Below, in pieces: positions 54,895-64,000 of a stretch of DNA of 64,000 bases. The position numbers and the translations under genes were made by a program. The DNA lies in the NCBI GenBank assembly GCA_021234155.1, contig JAJEKV010000035.1, positions 3,176,224 through 3,240,223 on the forward strand, in the 5' to 3' direction. This stretch comes from Isoetes taiwanensis. Taxonomy: Eukaryota > Streptophyta > Lycopodiopsida > Isoetales > Isoetaceae. The notes under the pieces are model-generated. The model had not been told where the DNA came from. It searched no databases and worked only from the letters and a program-made list of their open reading frames with translations. The stretch's first letter is position 1. Every line of letters starts with the position of its first letter.

Positions 54895-55265
54895 CAGGGT
54901 TCAAATCCCTGTTGGGTATATAAACATCACACAATACCTCATAGACCAGCAAATATGATGACCAATATTTTAACTATTGCATTGAGTAATAAAATGCCGA
55001 ATTCAAATCCTTGTCGGGTATATAAACATCACACAATACCTCATAGACCAGCAAATATGATGACCAATATTCTAACTATTGCATTGTGTAATAAAATGCC
55101 GAATTATTTGACTAATAAGATGATGATTAATCTAACTAATAAGCTGACTAAGCCTTTTACTATTAGTTTGATTAATTACCTGACTAATAAACTGACTAAT
55201 CCTTTGACTATTTACATGATCAATTTGCTGACTATTCATCTGACTATGTCTGACTAATTATCCGA
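54895..55265. repeat. Tandem duplication and degenerate TGACTAAT repeats
   Basis: Two ~110-bp copies (about 54905-55010 and 55010-55105) share GGGTATATAAACATCACAC and the following bases. They are followed to about 55258 by a degenerate series built on CTGACTAAT/CTAATAA. The first copy begins with CAGGGTTCAAATCCCTG, which resembles a tRNA T-arm. Confidence 0.6.
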
Positions 55266-55385
55266 CGATTGTCTGATGATTATTCGAATGTTGGATTGTT
55301 AGATAAAACACGTCAGTACAATCGTCATGATTTTTTATCATTTAAAGAACATAGCTGGACAGTAACTGTGGAGTATAAGAATTGC

Positions 55386-55625
55386 ATTATTGTCCTTTTG
55401 GGAAGAAGGGCAGGATATCTAGAGGAAGCTGAGGCAATACTCAACAATATGGCCGTTTTACCCTACAAAACTTGGACCTCTTTGCTAGGTTTCTGAGCAA
55501 CCCATGCTATAGTTAAAGCTTTTGAATTGGATCCTATAGATGCTGGCTTATTGGCCAACTTGTACACCTCCTATGGCAATAGGAATGATACCACAATGAA
55601 GGAAAGAATGTCAACAATGGCAAAT
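55386..55625 (+). pseudogene. PPR-like (E-domain type) relic
   Basis: The frame reads GRRAGYLEEAEAILNNM, TWTSLLGF, then a stop at 55493, then FELDPIDAGLLANLYTSYG and NDTTMKERM. This follows the C-terminal end of plant PLS-class PPR proteins (GRAGxLxEAExxIxxMP...WxSLL...LxPxxxxxYxLLxNxY). One stop, shortened helices and no upstream repeats: a decayed fragment, not a gene. Confidence 0.55.
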
Positions 55626-55639
55626 ATTTAACTAAGCAA

Positions 55640-56860
55640 GAAATCCAACTCGTTATATAGTAGATAAGATGTCTTTAAGCTCAGCCCAGATTGATTAGGT
55701 TGAGATAGCATTTTTTATATCAATATTTTCTTACTCTAGATTGACATGTTGCCAATAATATTATATGATTTTGAAATTCACAAAGAATGGAGGCAGCCAA
55801 TATGTACTATATTTAGTACAACATATACCCAACATATGTTACAATTGGATTCATGTTTCTCCTAACATTAAAACACACACCAGCCAAAGAAGATTCTATG
55901 TTACTTATTTTCCATCCTCATTTATGTTTGGTTCCGTTGAATTGGTGTATGGAATTTAAGAACTTTATTGAAGGCTAAAATTTTTGTTAATGCATGTATT
56001 TACTCAACATGTCTCTTTGGGCATGGATGCAGGCTCTATGTTCTCTAGCAGAATTGTCTGATCTGTTGAACTCCAACTTAGATATAAAACCACATAAAGG
56101 CCGTGCACCCCTTTTGCAAAGCATTTATTGTATTGATTCTTAGCCCAAAGAAAATACGTTAACTCTCATATCTGTATAACTAGTTATATAAGACATCCAT
56201 GCTTAGACCATGCTTTAAATAAGCTGCAATACAAGTTGCACGCATCTTCATATGTAGCCTTCTTAAATCTCTTGTCATGGAAATGGGAATGCCAAACTTT
56301 GATTGGTCTCACTGTGCGTAAACAGTAAACCATTCAATTTGTAGCAACTTTCTTTGGCACCAATGCATGCTATACAATATGAATGATGACATTCATAGTT
56401 TTTTATTCTACAACTACAAATGTAAGAGGCATCATTTGCTAAATTGGATTGCAACACATTCTTTTTTCTTTTTTTCCAGCTAACAAGCTAACAGTCTAAA
56501 GACAAAGTCAAATTATGTTTCACATCTTCTCATGTGATCTCAACTTTACTTCACCTTTTGCCCTACTAAACTATACGTGTTCTATTGTCTCATTTTCATT
56601 GTAAAAGGATCTAATAGATGAAGGTAAATTGCCTTAATCTTTGAAGTTTGTATTTTGATTAGAAGAAACACATTGATTGACATTTCTTCTTGCACAAGCT
56701 ACGTTCTACTCTTCAGGATTCTGATAGTTGCTATACTTTCTATATATAGAGATGTTTAGAATTATACAACAAAATACCCTTCAATCTCACCACCCTACCC
56801 TTGCCCCAAGCCTACCCTATTGCTAGTTGCCAAGATGTGTTCTACGCATGTATACTCTTA
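55640..56860. other. No gene seen
   Basis: AT-rich intergenic DNA. I found no ORF, repeat or RNA gene here that I can support. Confidence 0.5.
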
Positions 56861-56869
56861 TCATTATCT

Positions 56870-57022
56870 CATGCAAGTCTTCTAGAAGGCTAACCCGACA
56901 GGCCCGCCACACAAGTTGCATGTGCTTGCATGCATCTCATGCAAGTCTTGATGGGTTAGAGGGCTAATAGTACAAGCCAGTCACACAAGTTACGCTTGCA
57001 TGCAACCATGAATGGGCATGCA
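56870..57022 (+). promoter_or_regulatory. Cluster of five RY motifs (CATGCA)
   Basis: CATGCA occurs at 56870, 56929, 56938, 56999 and 57017. RY motifs are binding sites of B3-domain factors (ABI3/FUS3 type) in seed storage gene promoters. The cluster ends 88 bp before the ATG of a cupin-like ORF, which fits a former storage-protein promoter. Function is inferred. Confidence 0.4.
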
Positions 57023-57109
57023 TCCATCGATTGACGCCTATACAAAAGAGTGTTTCATATTCAAGGCTCATGTCCTCTGCCAAAGGCAACACAGACTGCT
57101 CCAAGTGAA

Positions 57110-57415
57110 ATGGCTATGCATCAATCCCTAATTGCTGTGCTCATCTTGCTTCTTTCTGGCACAATCCAAGCTCGACAACCAATGATTGAGATGGAGAGTG
57201 AGGGAGGTAGATTAGAGATATGGGATAGGAAAGAGTTCTTGGTGCTAAAGAAGTCCCAATTCAATGCAGATCGAATTGTCATCGAGTCCAATGGATTGAT
57301 CTCTCCCATGTTCCACAATCTTGGCTCATTGAGGACCATCAATAGAGCTTTTAGAATCATAGATGTTAGTTTTGGAATCATTGACGTCATTGTACCACAC
57401 TTTGGGGAAATTTGA
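57110..57415 (+). pseudogene. Truncated cupin-like (11S globulin type) ORF with signal peptide
   Basis: From ATG 57110 the frame gives MAMHQSLIAVLILLLSG, a clear hydrophobic signal peptide ending near residue 20. Then EGGRLEIWDRKEFLVLKK, ADRIVIESNGLISPMFHN and LGSLRTI, which resemble the start of the first cupin barrel of globulin-type storage proteins (WD..., LxxxGLxxPxxHN). After residue ~78 the similarity stops, and TGA follows at 57413-57415. No second barrel is visible downstream. It is either a first exon with the rest lost or a pseudogene. The RY cluster upstream supports the assignment. Confidence 0.45.
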
Positions 57416-57834
57416 GATAAAAAATATGCCCCACTTTGATTAGGAGGTATAGGACACTGTTGAGACTCAAGGAAACACATTTATCGGAGACTTGGATTTG
57501 AATGTCATGCTTTTGCCATGTTTGAATGCAAGAGTATGTTTAAATGCAAGAATGCATTCACAATGCATTTACAATAGACGCACCATAGGGATAGGTTCAA
57601 GTTGGGGGCATGGCCAACCTATGATTCATTTAAAGGAAAACCTGCCATAGCCTTTGCCCAAAAAAGGCCAACCTCTTTCCATGTTAGGAATAACATGCAC
57701 CTTCTCGTGGTAGGCAAAAGCGAAAGGCAAATCTTTCCTTTGGAGCCCTAGAAACCCTGTGATCGTGGTAACCAACCAGTTTGAATTGCAGGATTACCTC
57801 CATCGCCGGCAGAATTTGCAGCTCGGATTTCGGC
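57416..57834 (+). other. Presumed 5' region of the MORC gene
   Basis: No ORF of note. It lies directly upstream of the MORC start and should contain its promoter and leader; I see no clear TATA box. Confidence 0.35.
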
Positions 57835-60800
57835 ATGACAGGAGTTTTTGATGGCAGAAACGTTCCGGCTTTCCCTGCTCACGTTTCGACCCCTCCAAAG
57901 GTAGATATCGTGGATTTATCAAGCGGTAGTGATGAGGAGAGTAGTTGTTCTGAAGGATTGCAAAACCGGAGATGTGGTAATGCTATGGATTTTAGAAAGA
58001 GGTCGAGGTTTGCTGTGGATGAGGAAAAAAATGAACAATTTAAGAAACCCAAGGAAGAAAATATAGATGACTGGCTTCCAGAAGGTTTTCTGGACCCTCT
58101 GCCTAAGGAGCCCGAGGAAAGTGATCGGCCTTCTAATGTGGAAGTTTCATCTGCCACAAAAGCTTGTAAGTCTAGTGAGCAGATCCTTCCTAAAACTCCA
58201 GGCGAACACATTCTTCCCAAGGCTCCAAACGAGCAAATCCTTCTCAAGGTTTCAGGCGAGCAGATCCTTCCCAAAACCCCAGGCGAGCAGATCCTTCCCA
58301 AAACCTCAGGCGAGCAGATTTTTTCCAAAACTCCAGAAGATGGTTGCAAACAATTTTGGAAGGCTGGCGACTACGATGGACATCATGCATCTGCAAAAGT
58401 ATCACCAGGTAGCTTGCACCTATCGTTATTGGAGACACTTAATAAAATCTATAAACTAGACTAAACCATGCAGTCTAAAATCACTTGAATTAGACTACAA
58501 CATGCAGTCTAAGATCACTTAAGATTATTCATGTTCTTGTTGGCCTTTATGAATTATGCTGGTCGTGTAGAATGAGCAATGAACTGCTTGCATGGAAACA
58601 CGGCTGCATGGATGAGATATTATATCCATGCAGCCTGTTCCTGAGCAGTTTTGAACTCATGCAAGGGCATGACAAAATTCATATCAGATTGTATCCTTCT
58701 CGTGCAAGTTGATCTTAAGATAGTTTAACACAAGTTTTTGGCCTGCAGGTGGCATGAATCATGTTCGAGTTCATCCAAAATTCTTGCATTCAAATGCAAC
58801 TAGCCATAAATGGGTCCTAGGAGGCAAGTTATTGACATCTTTCTTATGCTTTGGCTTATCTACATAAAGCCTTTGTAGGATTGGCACCCACTCTTTAATA
58901 TATCCTTGGAAAATCATAATTTTCTCATAATCGTTCCTTTTGCAGCTTTGGCCGAGCTTTTAGATAATGCATTAGATGAAGTATGTACGTCTTTCGACCT
59001 CATAACAATTCTGTCTCTCTTAAAGTTCCACTAGTTCTAATATTTGTTGCTTTTAGGTTGCTAATCAAGCAACGTTTGTGAAAGTTGATGTTAGCAAAAA
59101 CCCAAAAGATGGAGGGCCAATGCTAGTTATTGAAGGTAAAGAACATGATTATCCTTGCTTTGAGATAGCACCCCGATGTATTGCTGACCTGTGCTATTTT
59201 GTTGATAGATGATGGAGGAGGAATGGGTCCCGATCGGATGCGCGAATGCATGTCATTTGGTTACTCTGCCAAGAGCAAAACTGCGAACACGATTGGTCAA
59301 TGTACTTGTTTGTTCTGTTTAGTCCTTATCATAATTTCCTTTGAAAGATATAGCCTGCAGCTAGCTACATATATAGAGATGAATGCATAGATGTAGCTTA
59401 TTTTGGTATCCTTTTTCGTTTTCATCTCAGAGAGCTTCTCATGTTCTTTTTTTTTTCCAGATGGTAATGGTTTTAAAACAAGCACAATGCGCCTTGGTGC
59501 TGATGTCATAGTATTCTCAAAGTCTCCTGGAAAAGATGGTTCTGGGTATGCAAATGTGCTTGATCGTACTAGCCGGAATATGAATTTTAAAATGCTATTT
59601 GTTTCGTATTGCAGTCGAACAGAGTGCATTGGATTGTTGTCTTTCACGTTTTTACGATCTACATGTCAAGAAGATATCATTGTACCCATGGTGAGTTTTA
59701 TGTCTCAGTAGTCTGCATAATTTATCATTCCCAAATTCGCTCCAGAAAACAAGGAAACAATATGGCTTAATCAGTCTGTTCAAGCTGCTAAGGCTGCCAT
59801 AAATAAGCAAATATCACCTTATTGAATACAGATCTAAGCATACTAATACTTGACTCAGGCTAGAAGTTAGTCACCTATATGCAATAAATAAGTTCATCTT
59901 CAGAGCAATGCAATGTTTAAAGCTACCTTAATGCTTGTATTTCCCTTTAAGTTTGCCTTATTACTGTGTTTCGTGCCCGATTCTTGCACATAAAGTATTG
60001 TGCTTTTTATGCTAAGAAAACTTTGGAGCTCCTTGACGGAGCTGCTGCATCAGTGAAGGAAAAATTCTCCCCTTTTTTCTTGATGTGTTAACGAACATGG
60101 TTGGCAAAAGTTTAACTGTGTCAAAGATCAGGACACTGATGAAAAGAACATGGTCTGGTTGCTTTTTTTTACTATATCTATCTTGTTGCAGCTTGATTAC
60201 GTGGTGGGTCTATCGGGGCGTGAGAGGCTATCAAAAACTACAGATGAAGATTGGAAAAACAACTTAAACACTATCATGGAGTGGTCACCTTACTTAACCG
60301 AGCAGTTGCTTCTCAAACAGGTTTTTTTTTTATTTATGGATGGCTTTGAGATCGGTGTTCGATATTGGAATATTCAGATTCGTTCTTTCCTTATAAAAGG
60401 TCCCATGAGTTTTATCTCTACAATAGCAACTTGGTTGATGGCGTTTTTGGTTTGCAGTTTGGTGGAATGAAAGAACAAGGAACTAAAATTATCGTATACA
60501 ACTTATGGGAAGACGATCAGGGGCAGTTTGAACTAGATTTCGAGAGAGATCCATATGTAAGTCTCTGATTAATTTGGGAAACAATATGAACCAGCTTAAT
60601 GTCTCTGGCTTACACTTTAGGATATTCAAGTCCGGGGATCAAACCGTGATGAAAATAAAATTGCAATGGCTGAACGCTATCCCAACTCTAAGCACTTCCT
60701 TACATATCATCACTCGTTACGTGTAAGTCAACTTCATTGCTAACATTTATATGTAACATTACTCCAGTGTTTGAAAGCTGATTTTGTATATACTTAAGAC

Positions 60801-63800
60801 GTCTTTCTTTAGGTTTTAATTTCTGATTAATTATGGTTTGGCCCTTAGCATTTAGCATTTGCTGATAGAACTAGCCAACACTACATAGACAACAATTTTG
60901 TTAGCAAAAAGAGCTACACCATGGCACAGATTACCATATGAAGCCATAAGAGATAGTGTAGTTGAAAAGAGATGGCATGCAAGACGGACAGACTTGGATT
61001 AATGTAGAAGGTTTACCAGAACAACTTGATTTGGCTAGATTCCAGGTCATTGAAAAGCTTTGGACAATGTGCAGGAAAAGATGGGTGTTTATAAGAGAGA
61101 GATGAACCCTAACGACTGTCTATACAGCCCAACAATACCTCATAGGTTCCATATTAAAGGAAAAAATGGGTGCTTATAAGAGAGAGATGAACCCTAATGA
61201 CTGTCTATACAGCCCATCGATACCTCATAGGTTGCATATCAAAGGTCCCATAGACAATGAGGGTTTACCTCCCATCCCTGTGGGTGAGGGAGAAAGATAC
61301 ATTGTGCACACTAGTATGCAAAATTTGTTGCTCAGGAGTACAAGATGAATTACTTTCTAATTTCTTGTCCAGTATGGGCAGTTAAAGAATGTTACCAAAC
61401 TACAGAGCTGAACTGGTCTACAAATGCCTCCACAGACTAGCAGCATTCCTTGGCAATTTGTTTCATGTTTCCTCGGCAGTTTTTCTGGTCTCCTAGGCCT
61501 AAGGTCTTTATCCATTTTACATGAAAATGCTTACGTTCTATTATGTTGATGTACAGAGTTATGCGTCCATTTTATATCTTCGTTTACCTAGAGGTTTCGA
61601 AATGATACTCCGTGGCAAAGTTATTGAACACCACCATATAGCTGATGACTTGATGCATAAGCAAGAGATTACATATAGGCCTCAGGGTGCACCTGAACAT
61701 GTTCAAAGTGCTAACGTAAGACAATCATTCATTCTCTTTATAATTTGTAGGATGTCTGAATTGTAGGATAGAACTTATGTAGGATTAAAATGAAGCTCCT
61801 TAGTCTCTCGTTTGTAGACCATTTTGACCTTGTTTCTTATACATTGTCCTTATCACCTTATTTTATGTTCAAGATGCAAGATCCATAACAATGGCCTTCA
61901 TTCACATATGCAAGATGTAGTAGACTCCATTATACTCATGTATGGCACTATTTGTAATGTGACTATTTGTGCAGATGATGGCTATTGTAACCATTGGATT
62001 TGTGAAGGACGCAGAACACCACATTGATGTTCAAGGTTTTAACGTTTACCATAAAAATCGGTTAATCAAGGTGAGTTTGATCTCTTGCTATTTTAGTGCT
62101 ACAGTACATTTCTTCCTACACTTTCTATATTCAAAACTCATAAGAGAGTTGAAAACTTGCCTATATTTAAAACTCATTTTTTAAGTTCATATAGCCATTT
62201 TGGCGCATTTGGAATTCAGCAAGCAGTCAAGGGCGTGGAATAATTGGTAAGCATGTGCTTTGATTTCTTCTCATGTGCTTTGCTTTCTTCTCATCATTTT
62301 AGAACTACATTGAGATGTTCTCTACAGGGGTTTTAGAAGCAAATTTTGTGGAGCCTGCACATGATAAGCAAGGTTTTGAACGAACAACAGTTCTGTCCCG
62401 TCTCGAGTCTCGACTTATTCAAATGCAAAAGACATATTGGTATATGTTGTCCTGTGTCTATCTATTTGTCTGAATGCTGCATCTTTCAGCATGCACTCTG
62501 ATTTTCATTTACAGGGGCAAGCATTGTCATCTGATAGGGTATGTAAACCAGGAAACAAAAAAACAAAAGGCTACAACAGCACAACCTACCTTAAGTTCTC
62601 CAGTTCATAATATACAGCCCCATCCAACACCTGAGCTGCAAGATAAAAAGGCGCTGATGCCAACCAAAAACTTGCCCCTTGGGTCTGGAGGTACGTCTTC
62701 AATCGATGCATATATAATTGGAAGTGTTGTCATGTCTCTGGTTTAGAGCATTAAACATGTACAAATAGATAACAGTAAATGTCCCAAGTTTGACAGCAAC
62801 ATTCAAAATGCCTTGACAGTACTACTGGGGAAAGGATGACAACTGTTTTTTGCAATTTCGTCGGCAAACCTGTTTATATTATTTTCATTGCATTCTAACA
62901 AATCATGTGATAGGATTGCTTACACGAACTGTAGCAATGCATCAAATGTTGCTTTATAATTGGCAACATATTGGCATCTTCTCAGCACTGTTGTTGCAAA
63001 TCATTAGAAGTAGCTTTATGCTGCTGAATGGCCTGTGGACCAAAAGGCCTGAAGTACCCCACTGTATAGTCATGCATGCTGCATCTATCTGCCGGGCATC
63101 CTTTGGTTAAGATGGAACAGTAGCTTTTATTTGGTCTCTTTTTCTATGGCATTCTTTTATATTATGATATACTGCTTTTTCCATACCACATCAAAGTAGA
63201 TCTTATGATGTCATTAAATTCGCATGTCTTCTGTTTTTTTAGTAATCTAGATACACTTGCTTGACCATCTATAGTGTCTACTTCAGCACAGAATCCAAGA
63301 CATGTCTACCAACATGTTTGTGATTGGAAATTCATTGTATTGTACCAAACCACCAGTTTAAAGAATAAGCAGTCATAATCTCTTCTCTTTCTTTTGTATA
63401 AATAGTGGATCTATAGTATCTGTTTAATGAGAAAGTCGAGTTGAATTCTAACATTTTTAATAGTCCCAGAAAGGTTGCGACAAGAGGCTTCAGCAACACT
63501 TAAGCAGTGGTTACCTGAAAGACGTCCAGCTGGTTTGGACCGCACCCTTTCAACAACCCAAGAGTCTAATAGTTCTGTTTCAGCAGCAAATGCCTTGGAA
63601 AACGATGTAACTAAATCATCAAGCCCTCCAAATGTAGATGGCAGTAGCGATGGCCATGCGTGTCAATCTGCCCTGATCGTTAAGGTACTTTCCTACTTAG
63701 GAGATTTAGGAGATTTTCTTTCTATGTTTTCCTGTCTATTTATATAATTTATGTCACCTTTTACACCTGATAGGAACAAGTACTATTGATAAGTAAAATT

Positions 63801-64000
63801 TCTATCTACATTGAAATTGTGTGGTGCTTTGGCTCTGCTTATGCAGGACACAACTCCAGAAACATTTAAACCAATCCAGCAATTTTTTATGCATGACAAT
63901 CCTGATAAAGCTTGTCAAGAGGTTCATATCTTTCAGCTATCTTTTTTGTGTTTTTTATATATACACTCAGTTTTTTCCCTGGATACAAGCAGGATAGAAT
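57835..64000 (+). CDS. MORC: MORC-family GHKL ATPase (microrchidia), 5' part, continues beyond window
   Basis: Exons read from frame and splice signals: 57835-58408, 58749-58823, 58946-58980, 59057-59135, 59209-59301, 59461-59545, 59615-59690, 60192-60320, 60458-60556, 60621-60722, 61557-61715, 61975-62070, 62195-62246, 62328-62439, 62513-62690, 63470-63684, 63847-63921, 63993 on. The ATG at 57835 was chosen over an in-frame upstream TTG. Order: acidic disordered N-terminus with 9-residue repeats; CKQFWKAGDY; HVRVHPKFLHSNATSHKW; ATP-binding N box AELLDNALDE; DDGGGM; GYSAKSK; IGQYGNGFKTSTMRLGADV; GLLSFTFLR; then the S5-like domain (GTKIIVYNLW, YHHSLRSYASILYLR, NVYHKNRLIKPFWRIWN, GVLEANFVEPAHDKQGFERT). 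All ATPase boxes are intact. Plant MORCs act in the nucleus in gene and transposon silencing and chromatin compaction. The C-terminal coiled coil lies outside the window. The last two exon limits are less sure. Confidence 0.92.
58176..58337 (+). repeat. Six 27-bp repeats inside MORC exon 1
   Basis: Six in-frame copies of a 9-residue unit with consensus EQILPKTPG, each 27 bp: 58176, 58203, 58230, 58257, 58284, 58311. They sit in the disordered region before the ATPase domain. Copies 1, 4 and 5 are the most alike. Confidence 0.85.
58824..58945 (+). other. GC-AG intron of the MORC gene
   Basis: The frame around it (HKWVLG|ALAELLDN) is fixed by the conserved N-box region. This forces the exon to end at CTAGGAG and the intron to start with GCAAGT, a GC donor instead of GT. 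Confidence 0.75.
61075..61250 (+). repeat. Tandem duplication (~85 bp) in a MORC intron
   Basis: Two copies starting ATGGGTG(T/C)TTATAAGAGAG, at about 61080 and 61166, each followed by the same ~70 bp with few changes, inside the intron 60723-61556. Confidence 0.7.

Noticed and set aside
54895-54935. tRNA gene at the CAGGGTTCAAATCCCTG sequence
   Set aside because: Only a T-arm-like hairpin is present; no acceptor, D or anticodon arms can be drawn.
1-64000. Telomeric TTTAGGG repeats, which would place the array at a chromosome end
   Set aside because: I saw no run of telomeric repeats anywhere in the window.
1-64000. CRISPR array or bacterial operon
   Set aside because: The regular repeats are microsatellites and retroelement units in plant nuclear DNA; genes are spliced.

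Overview
This is nuclear DNA from a land plant. The evidence is a spliced MORC (microrchidia) ATPase gene with plant-type introns, pentatricopeptide-repeat (PPR) fragments, an importin-beta fragment, a Helitron with plant-style ends, and a truncated cupin ORF with seed-type RY motifs upstream. A seed-free vascular plant such as a fern would fit, but nothing here fixes the lineage.

Positions 1-51804 are one head-to-tail array of 14 repeat units, all in + orientation. Each unit ends in a pure (GAA)n tract and the next unit starts directly after it. I number them E0-E13: E0 1-615, E1 724-3627, E2 3769-7178, E3 7209-9928, E4 10091-17250, E5 17284-20123, E6 20199-33630, E7 33661-36796, E8 36830-39964, E9 39983-40360, E10 40394-43361, E11 43476-45790, E12 45866-49104, E13 49183-51696. 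Two units (E4, E6) are long. They carry an unrecognised ORF1 and an ORF2 that encodes a Penelope-like reverse transcriptase (RT) without a GIY-YIG endonuclease. The others are non-autonomous or 'solo' units. E4 plus E5 can equally be read as one element with 2.8-kb direct terminal repeats.

The units belong to several diverged families yet share a modular layout. First comes a small basic ORF, usually starting MPKG(V/A)Y, which ends at a splice-donor-like CAG|GT. Next is a pseudoknotted RNA motif (S1) that contains a branch point and a TGCAG acceptor, followed about 100-115 nt later by a conserved GTGAGATC donor-like site. Then comes a second structured motif (S2) that ends in CGAAGAAG. After S2 the unit either stops in (GAA)n or continues through a covarying hairpin (S3), optional ORF1 and ORF2, and a double-hairpin 3' end. 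S2-type ends carry 25-54 GAA units; hairpin-type ends carry only 6-11.

E6 is interrupted by a 5.9-kb Helitron (22313-28231) with captured PPR and importin-beta fragments. The matching empty site is present in E11. A 321-bp inverted-repeat MITE sits at the same place in E2 and E3.

From 51805 onward the DNA is non-array. It holds a poorly resolved minus-strand gene-like stretch, a GC-rich block, a PPR relic, a truncated cupin-like ORF, and from 57835 to the window end a MORC-family GHKL ATPase gene on the + strand. Several near-identical repeat copies differ mainly at CAG/CTG sites, which may be assembly error rather than biology.
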